Source: Hyphomicrobiales bacterium (GTDB lineage Bacteria; Pseudomonadota; Alphaproteobacteria; Rhizobiales; JAUVMS01). From it: a stretch of DNA of 18,059 nucleotides. The DNA lies in assembly GCA_030600135.1 (NCBI GenBank), contig JAUVMS010000006.1:1-18059 (forward strand). The letters are read 5' to 3'. Of this stretch, positions 1 through 6,775 are shown one piece after another. Each line of letters starts with the position of its first letter. Positions within the stretch are counted from its first letter, which is position 1. The translations under genes were made by a program, and so were the position numbers. Under the pieces are notes generated by a model. It was not told the DNA's origin. It did not search any database and was given only the letters and a program-made list of their open reading frames with translations.

Positions 1-439
1 CCTGGCCCTCAAAGGCGTTTATGCACGGGATGTTGATCGAGTGATCGCCGCCGAGCACCACCGGAAGCGCCCCCGCTTTGAGAATTTTTCGCACGCCCGT
101 CTCGATGTTCTTGTGGCTCGTCTCGGTGTCGGTGTGCACGATATCGGCATCGCCGATGTCTACCACCTTGACCTTGTTTCGATCGAGGTAGACGACGTCG
201 TCTTCAAAGTCGTAGGCGCCTGCGTGTCCGAACGCAAAGAGCGTCGAGGCTTCACGAATGGCCCGCGGACCGAGCCGTGCGCCGGAGCGCCACTGACAGC
301 CAAAGTCGTAGGGCGCCCCGAGCACCGCGACATCGGCCTCGATCGCCTCCCAATTCTCCACGTAGGGGTACTTGCCGAACGTGCAGATGCCGACGAACGG
401 CAAATCGAGCCGCCCCGCCTCATAGCCATGTGCCGCCAT
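1..439 (-). CDS. Agmatinase/arginase-family ureohydrolase (N-terminal part, truncated by window edge)
   Basis: This is the first 146 codons of a ureohydrolase; the C-terminal half lies beyond the left edge. The family uses a binuclear Mn centre to hydrolyse a guanidino group, releasing urea in the cytoplasm. Visible signatures are VLGAPYDFGCQWRSGARLGPRAIREAS at residues 39-65 (the loop around GARLGPRAIR is family-typical), an acidic DIGDAD stretch at 94-99, and GGDHS at 130-134, whose His133 is the first metal ligand. The other ligand motifs (DAHxD, DxDxxDP) are outside the window. The start is ATG at 439, with GGAG nine bases upstream. No neighbour on this strand is visible. Agmatinase is the commonest annotation, but guanidinobutyrase, guanidinopropionase and guanidine hydrolase have the same N-terminal layout, so I leave the substrate open. 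Confidence 0.88.
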   Translation of the reverse strand, partial: MAAHGYEAGRLDLPFVGICTFGKYPYVENWEAIEADVAVLGAPYDFGCQWRSGARLGPRAIREASTLFAFGHAGAYDFEDDVVYLDRNKVKVVDIGDADIVHTDTETSHKNIETGVRKILKAGALPVVLGGDHSINIPCINAFEGQ

Positions 440-584
440 GCCAGATCTCCACTGCCTCAGTTGTCCGAGACGATTGTGAACGCAACGGCCGGCTTGGCAA
501 CCAGATATTGCCCAATTCGTCCGTTGCCGGCGGACCAGAGCGATGCCGCCTTGTCGGATTATCACCGGATGACGTTGCGCGGAC

Positions 585-616
585 TTGACCTGTCGCGACC
601 CAAAACCCATTACGAT
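585..616 (+). promoter_or_regulatory. Weak candidate promoter for the leader ORF / ferredoxin reductase
   Basis: A TTGACC box (585-590) matches five of six -35 positions. The best -10-like hexamers nearby are CATTAC (17-nt spacing) and TACGAT (20-nt spacing), both imperfect. It is the only good -35 in the 206-nt gap between the divergent ureohydrolase and the 646 ORF. Inference only. Confidence 0.2.
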
Positions 617-645
617 ACCTTCCGGCCGCATTGAGGAGATGAGCC

Positions 646-726
646 ATGGGACGCCACGCTAAAGATGAGCGCGCTATCGCGGATTTGCCAAGTCGACGCC
701 GCGACGACGCCAATGAGGTGGCCTGA
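646..726 (+). CDS. Putative 26-aa leader/small ORF upstream of the ferredoxin reductase
   Basis: This short ORF has a strong Shine-Dalgarno sequence (GAGGAG at 633-638, 7 nt before the ATG). It encodes a charged peptide, beginning MGRHAKDERAIADLPS and ending NEVA, with no membrane segment or recognisable domain. It stops at TGA (724-726), and the TTG start of the flavoprotein follows after a single codon (GCC) in the same reading frame. The arrangement suits translational coupling, or a small protein translated ahead of the reductase. The flavoprotein's Rossmann motif sits at the normal distance from the TTG, so the 26 codons are probably not a broken N-terminus of that enzyme. Expression is unproven, and the peptide may only act as a leader. 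Confidence 0.35.
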   Translation: MGRHAKDERAIADLPSRRRDDANEVA

Positions 727-729
727 GCC

Positions 730-1941
730 TTGACCGAGCGCATCGTTATCGTTGGGGCCGGCCACGCTGCAGGCGAAATGTGCGTGGCGCTGCGCCATGA
801 TGGTTTCGCAGGCCCGATAACCTTGATCGGCGACGAGCCACACCTGCCCTATCAGCGCCCGCCGCTTTCCAAGGCCTATCTCAAAGGCGAAATGGAACTG
901 GAACGGCTGCTCGTCCGGCCGGCCGAATTCTATGACGACAACAACATCGAGCTGCGGCTTGGCGTCCGTGCCGTCGCAATCGACAGGACCGGCTCCGAGG
1001 TCAAGCTCGCCGACGGCTCATCGGTCCCGTACGACAAACTCGCGCTTTTAACCGGCACCCGTGCCCGCGAGCTTCCGGTACCCGGCGCCGACCTCGCCGG
1101 TGTCCACTATGTCCGCACCATTCGCGATATCGACGGCTTCCTCGCGAGCTTCGAGTATGGCGATCGCCTCGCCGTCGTCGGTGGCGGCTATATCGGCCTC
1201 GAGATTGCCGCGTCGGCGTCCAAGTATGGGCTCAGGGCAACGGTTATTGAGCGCATGCCCCGTTTGCTCGCCCGCGTCGCCACCGAGCAAACCGCGGCGA
1301 AAATCCACAAACTGCATGCCGATCGCGGCGCCGACATTCTGCTCGATGCGGCCCTAGAGCGCATGACCGGCGACGGCAGGGTTCAGTCGCTCGAGCTGGC
1401 AGATGGCAAGCCGATCGAAACCGACGTCGTCATCGTCGGCATCGGTGTTGTCCCGAACCAGGAGTTGGCTGCGGAGGCCGGCCTGGAAACCGGCAACGGC
1501 ATCATTGTGGATGAATATTGCCGCACGTCCGACCCGAACATTTTTGCCGCCGGCGACGTGGCCGAGCACCCCAACAAGGTATTTGGCCGCGTGCGCTTGG
1601 AGTCGGTGCAAAACGCTGTTCAACAAGCCAAGGTCTGCGCCCTCAACATGCTTGGCAAGCAAGTGCCCTATGTCGCGGTGCCCTGGTTCTGGTCAGATCA
1701 ATTCGAGGTACGCATGCAATCCGCCGGCCTGCCGCAAAATTTCGACCAAATTGTCGAGCGGCCTGGCAAGAATGACTATTCTGGCTCCAACTGGCTGTTT
1801 CGCAACGGACAGCTGATCGCTGTCGAGGCGCTCAGCGAGCCCAAGTCCTATATGCTCGGCAAGCGCTGGCTCGAGCAAGGTAAGACCCCTGAACCCGAAC
1901 GCCTGGCGAACCCTGACGAGGACTTGAAAAAACTAGTCTAG
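730..1941 (+). CDS. FAD-dependent ferredoxin/Rieske-ferredoxin reductase (putidaredoxin/rhodocoxin reductase type)
   Basis: This 403-aa flavoprotein should pass electrons from NAD(P)H to a [2Fe-2S] ferredoxin serving an oxygenase, in the cytoplasm. The FAD-binding Rossmann motif GAGHAA lies at residues 9-14 and the YQRPPLSKAYL segment typical of this family at 41-51. The second, NAD-binding motif GGGYIG is at 151-156, with an acidic Glu at 174 ending the strand, which favours NADH. The C-terminal FAD motif IFAAGD is at 271-276. The last ~85 residues look like the Reductase_C domain (VPWFWSDQFEVRMQ). TTG at 730 is the start: it preserves the full Rossmann fold, follows GAGGTGG at 712-718, and the next in-frame ATG would delete the FAD motif. 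The putative leader ORF ends 3 nt upstream. No ferredoxin gene is adjacent; the nearest is the MocE-like Rieske protein at 7801, making it a plausible partner. MocF of rhizopine catabolism belongs to this reductase type. Confidence 0.93.
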   Translation: MTERIVIVGAGHAAGEMCVALRHDGFAGPITLIGDEPHLPYQRPPLSKAYLKGEMELERLLVRPAEFYDDNNIELRLGVRAVAIDRTGSEVKLADGSSVPYDKLALLTGTRARELPVPGADLAGVHYVRTIRDIDGFLASFEYGDRLAVVGGGYIGLEIAASASKYGLRATVIERMPRLLARVATEQTAAKIHKLHADRGADILLDAALERMTGDGRVQSLELADGKPIETDVVIVGIGVVPNQELAAEAGLETGNGIIVDEYCRTSDPNIFAAGDVAEHPNKVFGRVRLESVQNAVQQAKVCALNMLGKQVPYVAVPWFWSDQFEVRMQSAGLPQNFDQIVERPGKNDYSGSNWLFRNGQLIAVEALSEPKSYMLGKRWLEQGKTPEPERLANPDEDLKKLV

Positions 1942-1995
1942 GCTCGGCTTGACATAAACTCTACCGGTCCACCCCATCCCCATTTGGAGAGCTCC

Positions 1996-2304
1996 ATGCC
2001 GCAGAAAATCATCGTCTATTGGCGCGATATCCCGGCCCAAGTCATCATCAAGGCCGGTCGCAAGACCGCCAAACGTCAACTGCCGGAACGTTTCGAGCAA
2101 GCCATCGACATGGCCGCCATGCGGGCCGACAAGCGCGACACCGACTCCTATCTCGAGGAATGGCGGCGTGCCGCTCCTGAGGCGATCGAGGGTGACGATT
2201 TGGAAGCGCTGGCCGACGCCGAATCCAGCCGCATCGAAACCGAGTTTGATAGTGCGCGCCTAAAACAACTCATCGCGAACAAGGGTTTCCTGAACGCCGA
2301 ATAG
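1996..2304 (+). CDS. Small 'virulence factor' family protein (PF13769-like), function unknown
   Basis: This is a 102-aa soluble, charged protein with no signal peptide or membrane helix. The N-terminus (MPQKIIVYWRDIPAQVIIKAG) and the following basic/acidic helices (residues 30-60, including SYLEEWRR) match my memory of the short alphaproteobacterial family labelled 'virulence factor' in Pfam (PF13769). That name reflects annotation history and is not evidence of a virulence role here. The start is ATG 1996, with GGAG at 1986-1989; an in-frame TTG at 1984 overlaps the ribosome binding site and is unlikely. It lies 54 nt after the flavoprotein and 11 nt before the next gene, so it is probably co-transcribed with both. 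I cannot assign a biochemical activity. Confidence 0.75.
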   Translation: MPQKIIVYWRDIPAQVIIKAGRKTAKRQLPERFEQAIDMAAMRADKRDTDSYLEEWRRAAPEAIEGDDLEALADAESSRIETEFDSARLKQLIANKGFLNAE

Positions 2305-2315
2305 GCAATTTACTC

Positions 2316-2735
2316 ATGGCAGGTTTCAGACGGCGCATCGGACGGGCGATGGTCGGGTCCGCTTGCACATTCACTTGCGTCATCGCCGTACCCGGCGCTC
2401 GGGCCCACGATGGCTTGCATCAGGGTCAAACGCTGTTCGACCACCTGATGACCTCGCTCGTCGACCTCGGCGCGGTCATCGTTGTGTCGCTGCCATTGAT
2501 TGCCGGGCTGCACTATCTCCTCAGCCGAAGCGGCCGCGCGCAACGACCTCTCTCGATTTTGGCACTACTGCTCGGCGCCGTTTTGCTCATCGGCTCGAGC
2601 CTGACAATTGCCAGTCATGCTTTTGCCGGCACTACCGCCGGGTCCTGGTATCGCGATTTGGCCGTGTGGTGGGTTGGCCTGCTTGTTTTCGCACTTGGTG
2701 TGATGCTGCGCCGTCGTGTAAAGAGCAAAATTTGA
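2316..2735 (+). CDS. Small exported/membrane protein of unknown function
   Basis: This 139-aa protein is not recognised as a known family. It starts with a basic n-region (MAGFRRRIGRAM), a short hydrophobic core and an AxA-type site (ARA at 28-30), followed by HDGLHQG, so the mature N-terminus would be periplasmic and histidine-containing. Three hydrophobic segments follow at about 47-69, 78-104 and 114-131, and the C-terminus is basic (RRRVKSKI), as expected for a cytoplasmic tail. A metal-related or transporter-accessory role is conceivable from the His-rich mature start and the MFS neighbour, but this is speculation. The ATG has only a weak ribosome binding site, so translation may be coupled to the preceding gene 11 nt upstream. 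Confidence 0.7.
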   Translation: MAGFRRRIGRAMVGSACTFTCVIAVPGARAHDGLHQGQTLFDHLMTSLVDLGAVIVVSLPLIAGLHYLLSRSGRAQRPLSILALLLGAVLLIGSSLTIASHAFAGTTAGSWYRDLAVWWVGLLVFALGVMLRRRVKSKI

Positions 2736-2762
2736 ACGCCCTGGCAGCAACGGACGGTGCAG

Positions 2763-3992
2763 ATGTCCTATTTGGAGTTCGTCAAGGAGAATGCCCGCTG
2801 GCTCGCCGCCGGTCTGCTGCTGGCATTCGCTTCGAGCTTCGGCCAAACCTTTTTCATCTCACTCTTTGCCGCCGAATTCCGCACGACGTTCGACTTGTCC
2901 CATGGCGAGCTCGGCAGCATTTATATGTTCGCCACGGTGGCGAGTGCCGCAACCTTGGTTCAGCTCGGCCGTCTCGCGGACCATATGCGGCTCGTGAGCC
3001 TGGGCACGCTGAGCCTCATCGGACTGGCACTCACATGCATCTCCGTCTGGGCGGCAGCATCGTGGTGGATGTTGCTAGTCTCGATTTATGCGCTCCGCCT
3101 CTTTGGCCAGGGCATGATGAGCCATGTCGCATCCACGGCCATGGCACGATGGTTCAACAATTATCGAGGCCGCGCGCTCGGCTTCAAGAGCCTCGGTTAT
3201 CCCTGTGGCGAGGCCCTATTTCCAAGTTTGGCGGTCGCACTCATGCTCACCGTCGGTTGGCGCCAAACATGGCTTTTGGCGGCCGTTGCTCTCGTGCTCG
3301 TGGTTTTGCCCGTGTTGCTTTGGCTACTGCGGCAGGAGCGCAAACCGAGCGTGCACGCAGCGCAACAGCACGCGGAACCGGATGCCCACCTAGTCCGCCA
3401 CTGGACCAGGCCTGAAGTACTCAAGAATCCGCTTTTCTACGCCGTCATGCCTGGCGTGATGGCACCGGCGTGCTTCATGACCGCCACGTTTTTCAATCAA
3501 ACGGTCTTGGCTGAGACCAAAGGTTGGAGCCTTGCGACGTTTGCCAGTTTTTATCCTGCCTACGCGGTTGCCTCGGTCGCAGCGGCCCTGGCCATCGGCA
3601 TTGCCATCGATCGCTGGAGCGCACGGCAGATGACGCCGTTCTTCTTGCTGCCCATGGCTGTCGGATTTTTCGTATTTGCGCTTGCCGACAGCCCTGCCGC
3701 CGGCCAACTCGCCATGATCCTCTTTGGGCTCACCGCCGGCTCCGGCCTCACGCTCCTCAGTGCCCTCTGGGCCGAGCTCTATGGCACCCGCCACCTCGGC
3801 GCCATCCGCGCTCTTGGCCAAGCCAGCAGCGTCTTCGCCACGGCAATCGGTCCGGGCATCATGGGCTTGCTCCTCGATCGAGGAGTTGGCCTCGAGCAGC
3901 AATTCTATGTCATGGGCGCTTGTTCGATCGTCGCCGCCTTGGCCTTCCTACCCCTGATGCCGCGCATGCGACGAGCCATGCAGCCGCTGTGA
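2763..3992 (+). CDS. Major facilitator superfamily (MFS) transporter
   Basis: This is a 409-aa polytopic inner-membrane protein, normal length for a 12-helix MFS carrier. Alternating hydrophobic segments run throughout, with a short charged central loop near residues 185-215 (RQERKPSVHAAQQHAEPDAHLVRHW) separating the two six-helix bundles. A motif-A-like GRLADHMRL follows helix 2, and a similar IDRWSARQ lies between helices 8 and 9. The substrate cannot be read from the sequence; the organisation is like organic-acid and drug MFS carriers of the MFS_1 group. ATG 2763 is preferred, but an in-frame GTG at 2757 is possible; neither has a strong ribosome binding site. It is the last gene of the plus-strand run and faces the convergent HAD gene across 23 nt. 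Confidence 0.9.
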   Translation: MSYLEFVKENARWLAAGLLLAFASSFGQTFFISLFAAEFRTTFDLSHGELGSIYMFATVASAATLVQLGRLADHMRLVSLGTLSLIGLALTCISVWAAASWWMLLVSIYALRLFGQGMMSHVASTAMARWFNNYRGRALGFKSLGYPCGEALFPSLAVALMLTVGWRQTWLLAAVALVLVVLPVLLWLLRQERKPSVHAAQQHAEPDAHLVRHWTRPEVLKNPLFYAVMPGVMAPACFMTATFFNQTVLAETKGWSLATFASFYPAYAVASVAAALAIGIAIDRWSARQMTPFFLLPMAVGFFVFALADSPAAGQLAMILFGLTAGSGLTLLSALWAELYGTRHLGAIRALGQASSVFATAIGPGIMGLLLDRGVGLEQQFYVMGACSIVAALAFLPLMPRMRRAMQPL

Positions 3993-4009
3993 GCCGGTGA
4001 GTCGCCGGC
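3993..4009. terminator. Weak hairpin between convergent MFS and HAD genes
   Basis: GCCGG (3993-3997) and CCGGC (4005-4009) form a 5-bp stem with a 7-nt loop immediately after the MFS stop codon. There is no T tract on either side, so it is at best a weak or Rho-assisted bidirectional stop. Confidence 0.2.
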
Positions 4010-4015
4010 GTGCCG

Positions 4016-4738
4016 TCACGCCCCCTTTTCTGCCCGATGTGCCGCCGCCATCTCGCCCATGCTGTTGAACTGGAAATCCACATGCGGCATTTCGGCGGGC
4101 GGCCGCGTCGCGCCAAAACCCTCCTGCTCATGACGGCGATTGATCCAGCATGACTTGAGTCCGTGCTTGTTGGCCGGTGCATGGTCGTGAAACAGGCTCT
4201 CGGCCGTGTGCAGGACATCCGCCTTGGCAATGTCGAGCGCTGCCAGGTGGCTCACCATGTGATCGAAGTTGCGGTCGGCCGGTTTGTAGGACCCGATGTC
4301 TTCTGCGGTGTAGATGGCATCGAATTCCACACCGAGCCGCTTGTTGCTCGCGGCAAAACTGGCATTGTCGATGTTTGAGAGAATAACGAGCCTGAAGTGC
4401 TGTTTGAGGTATTTGAGTGCTTCGACGGTGTCGGCGAAGGCCGGCCAGTCCTTGACCGAATTGCCGTAGGCCGCGGCGTCTGCATTGTTGATGGCAACGC
4501 TCCACTCGCCCGCGAGCCGAGCATAAACAACGGCCAGCAGCTGGCTATAGGGCATTGCCGGTGTCTCCGCCTGCTGCGCCGATTCGTGGCGACCGTGGGC
4601 ATCGAGAATTTCGTCGCGCGTCAGGTTGCGCCCGGTTTTGTCGATGAGCGGCTTCAGCGCCGCTGCCATCCCGCTTTCCCAATCGATCAGCGTGCCGTAG
4701 CAATCGAACGTCAAAACCTTGAAGTCGCTAAGCTTCAT
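4016..4738 (-). CDS. HAD-superfamily hydrolase, haloacid dehalogenase type II-like
   Basis: This 240-aa cytoplasmic HAD enzyme has motif I DCYGT at residues 12-16 (nucleophile Asp12, with Tyr where phosphatases have the second Asp, as in L-2-haloacid dehalogenases), motif II Ser121 in VILSN, motif III Lys152 in YKPADRNF, and motif IV HTAESLFHDHAPA at 177-189 with Asp185. A helical cap lies between motifs I and II. True L-2-haloacid dehalogenases carry Ser-Asn in the fourth motif (SSNxWD), whereas here it reads TAESLFHD, so dehalogenation should not be assumed; a phosphatase-like or other hydrolytic role is equally possible. The start is ATG 4738, with GAGGA 9 nt upstream; the 19-codon upstream extension lacks a ribosome binding site. 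It lies 168 nt downstream of the LysR gene on the same strand and may be co-transcribed. Confidence 0.85.
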   Translation of the reverse strand: MKLSDFKVLTFDCYGTLIDWESGMAAALKPLIDKTGRNLTRDEILDAHGRHESAQQAETPAMPYSQLLAVVYARLAGEWSVAINNADAAAYGNSVKDWPAFADTVEALKYLKQHFRLVILSNIDNASFAASNKRLGVEFDAIYTAEDIGSYKPADRNFDHMVSHLAALDIAKADVLHTAESLFHDHAPANKHGLKSCWINRRHEQEGFGATRPPAEMPHVDFQFNSMGEMAAAHRAEKGA

Positions 4739-4906
4739 TGGCCGGATCCTCATATGTCGGGGCGGACGGTACGCCGCCGTCGGCCCTGGCGCCAAGCCGC
4801 CACATTGCCCGACACAGCGGCAGGGTCAAGGGGTGCGAGGAGCGCCGATTGGATGCACCATCGCTCCCATCGTCGCTGGCGGACTCAGTTGCCCCAAAAG
4901 CGAGCG

Positions 4907-5791
4907 CTACGCCGCACCACCAATTTCCTCCAAAAGCCACGCACGAAAAGCCGTCGCCGCGGCATTCATTTCCGACTGTGGCGGGGTGATCAGATAGTAA
5001 CCTTCGCGGAAGGAAAATTCCGCTCCGAAGGGCCGGACGGCGCCGCCGCTCGCCAAAAGGTCGTCGGTCAGCACGTCCTGGCCCATGGCGACGCCGAGGC
5101 CGCGCCGCGCGATCTCGAAGGTCACCACATAGGTGCTCGCCCAGTTGATATCCGGTGCGCGCTCCAGCGCAACGCCCGCGTTCTCGAACCAAGATTGCCA
5201 ACCCTGCACCATGCCTTTCACATCGAACAACCGCTCGCCAAGCAGATCGCTCGGTCCATCGAGGCGTGTCGCAATTTCTGGAGCGCAAATGGGAAAACCG
5301 ATCTGCCGCCCGAGGCGCTCGCCCTCGACGCCCTCCCAATCACCGAGGCCGTAGCGAATTTCAACACTGGCATAGGGCCTGGTTTGCTCGACCGCCCAGA
5401 TTGCCGTCGAAATGTCCAACTGCACCCATGGATTGTGCTCTAAAAACCGCCCCAACCGTGGTGTCAGCCAGAACACCGAGAACGCCAGGTTGGAGTGGAT
5501 CTCCAATGTCGCATCGCGCGCACCGCCCAGAAATGCTTGCGTACCTTCCTGCAGAAGACGAAACGCTGACTGCACGCCCGGCAAATATCCGCGTGCGGCA
5601 TCCGTGAGCTGCAAGCTGCGCGGCCGGCGCAAAAAGAGCGGCTGGCCGAGAAACGTCTCGAGGCTTTTGATCTGCTGGCTTATGGCCGATTGCGTTAGTC
5701 CGAGCTCGGCCGCCGCCGCGGTAAAACTCAAGTGCCGCGCCGCCGCCTCGAAAGCGCGAAGCCATCCGAGTGGTGGTAAACGTCCCTCCAT
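4907..5791 (-). CDS. LysR-family transcriptional regulator, GcvA-like
   Basis: This is a 294-aa DNA-binding regulator. The N-terminal winged helix-turn-helix (about residues 5-62) reads LRAFEAAARHLSFTAAAAELGLTQSAISQQIKSLE, close to the GcvA/AmpR type. The remaining ~200 residues are the periplasmic-binding-like effector domain. ATG 5791 is chosen because GAGG lies 8 nt upstream; an in-frame GTG at 5809 would place that GAGG inside the coding region. The gene is divergent from the aldolase-desaturase-Rieske genes, with a palindrome in the shared 162-nt gap. By the usual LysR rule it should activate the divergent operon in response to a pathway metabolite and repress itself. The effector is unknown, and glycine (the GcvA ligand) should not be assumed. 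Confidence 0.92.
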   Translation of the reverse strand: MEGRLPPLGWLRAFEAAARHLSFTAAAAELGLTQSAISQQIKSLETFLGQPLFLRRPRSLQLTDAARGYLPGVQSAFRLLQEGTQAFLGGARDATLEIHSNLAFSVFWLTPRLGRFLEHNPWVQLDISTAIWAVEQTRPYASVEIRYGLGDWEGVEGERLGRQIGFPICAPEIATRLDGPSDLLGERLFDVKGMVQGWQSWFENAGVALERAPDINWASTYVVTFEIARRGLGVAMGQDVLTDDLLASGGAVRPFGAEFSFREGYYLITPPQSEMNAAATAFRAWLLEEIGGAA

Positions 5792-5825
5792 TGGATTCGC
5801 CTCGCGCACAACCTATAAGACAATC

Positions 5826-5840
5826 ATTAGCCCAGCTAAT
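5826..5840. promoter_or_regulatory. Probable LysR operator (T-N11-A palindrome ATTAGC-CCA-GCTAAT)
   Basis: A perfect 6-bp inverted repeat with a 3-nt spacer lies 35 nt upstream of the LysR start. It contains the T-N11-A core (T5827 to A5839) of LysR-type operators, and each half ends in CTAAT, the pentamer reported for E. coli GcvA binding. It is centred about 65 nt before the transcription start predicted from the 5863 promoter, the standard position for LysR activation. Confidence 0.6.
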
Positions 5841-5862
5841 GCCGAGGGTCCATATTCCTCGT

Positions 5863-5891
5863 TTGAATCGACGAGTGTCGTCGGTCATGCT
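5863..5891 (+). promoter_or_regulatory. Candidate activator-dependent promoter of the aldolase-desaturase-Rieske operon
   Basis: TTGAAT (5863-5868) and CATGCT (5886-5891) are separated by 17 nt. The -10 is poor (three of six), as expected for a promoter needing an activator. A second perfect inverted repeat, CGACGA-GTG-TCGTCG (5869-5883), fills the spacer and could be a further protein-binding site. Confidence 0.35.
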
Positions 5892-5953
5892 GTTGCTTGG
5901 AAAGCGTCTAGCGATGTGCAGGCATAGACCGGCCGGCCCAAGGAGATCTGAAC

Positions 5954-6712
5954 ATGACCGCGAGCAACGTCGCGCCCCTCCACCACAACGAGCCCCATTG
6001 GCAGGAGCGTGTCGATTTGGCCTGTGCCTTTCGCTGGGCCGCACGTCTCAACATGCACGAAGCGGTCGCCAACCACTTCTCGTTGGCCGTTTCCGACGAC
6101 GGGCCCGAATTCCTAGTGAACCCGTGCAACATGCATTTCTCGCGGATCAAGGCGAGCGACCTTTTGCTGCTCGACGCCAGTGATCCTGCAACGACGGAGG
6201 GCGCCAACGCCCCCGACCCCACCGCATGGGATCTGCATGGCGGCATCCATCGTCGGATGCCGGAGGCCAAGTGCGTCCTTCATGTGCATTCCAGGTACGC
6301 CACCGTCCTCGCAACGCTCAAAGATCCGCGCATTCTGCCCATCGACCAAAACACCATGCGCTTCTTCGATCGCGTCGCCTTCGATGACGGCTTCGACGGC
6401 ATGGGGCTTGGCGAGGAAGCCGAGCGCGTTTGCGGCTGTTTTGGTGACAAGCCGATCCTGGTGACGGGCAATCACGGCGTAATGATCACCGGCCCGTCGG
6501 TCGCTTGGGCATTCGACGAACTCTACTATTTCGAGCGCGCCTGTGAGACGCTGATTACGGCCTACATGACCGGCAAGGACCTCCTGGTGGTCTCCGATGA
6601 GGTTGCCCGCAAGACCATGCAGCAATGGATGGACTATGAAAATGGTCCCGAGAACCATCTGCGCGAGCTGAAGGCAATCCTCGACGAAGAAGAGCCGTCC
6701 TACCGAACCTGA
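5954..6712 (+). CDS. Class II aldolase/adducin-family protein
   Basis: This 252-aa cytoplasmic protein has the class II aldolase fold. Zinc ligands are visible as His110 and His112 in LHVHSRYAT and His174 in GNHGVM. In L-fuculose-phosphate aldolase the catalytic Glu73 lies in SSEWRFH; here the corresponding segment is TAWDLH (90-95), so the Glu position appears to be Ala91. Many proteobacterial family members share this change and have no proven aldolase activity, so the reaction (retro-aldol, epimerase, decarboxylase or other) is open. A strong AGGAG at 5941-5945 precedes ATG 5954. It is the first gene of the LysR-divergent unit; the desaturase follows after 63 nt. Confidence 0.9.
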   Translation: MTASNVAPLHHNEPHWQERVDLACAFRWAARLNMHEAVANHFSLAVSDDGPEFLVNPCNMHFSRIKASDLLLLDASDPATTEGANAPDPTAWDLHGGIHRRMPEAKCVLHVHSRYATVLATLKDPRILPIDQNTMRFFDRVAFDDGFDGMGLGEEAERVCGCFGDKPILVTGNHGVMITGPSVAWAFDELYYFERACETLITAYMTGKDLLVVSDEVARKTMQQWMDYENGPENHLRELKAILDEEEPSYRT

Positions 6713-6775
6713 GACCCGGAACACGTTGCCAGCCTGGTACGAATTGCCCTTCCGAAACACGACCGAGCAACGAAC

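Noticed and set aside
1949..1954. Perfect TTGACA before the PF13769-like gene
   Set aside because: No acceptable -10 occurs 16-18 nt downstream, and the gene is probably co-transcribed from upstream.
2363..3415. Long plus-strand open frame (350 codons) across the small membrane protein and the MFS gene
   Set aside because: It overlaps two genes with clear membrane-protein character, is very Arg/Pro/Cys-rich and has no recognisable domain; a high-G+C shadow frame.
4739..4906. Separate gene or promoter in the LysR-HAD gap
   Set aside because: Only a TTGACC (minus strand, 4829-4824) without a matching -10 is present, and no plausible ORF; nothing can be supported.
4397..5443. 348-codon plus-strand frame across the HAD-LysR region
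   Set aside because: It is antisense to two well-supported genes and has no domain of its own.
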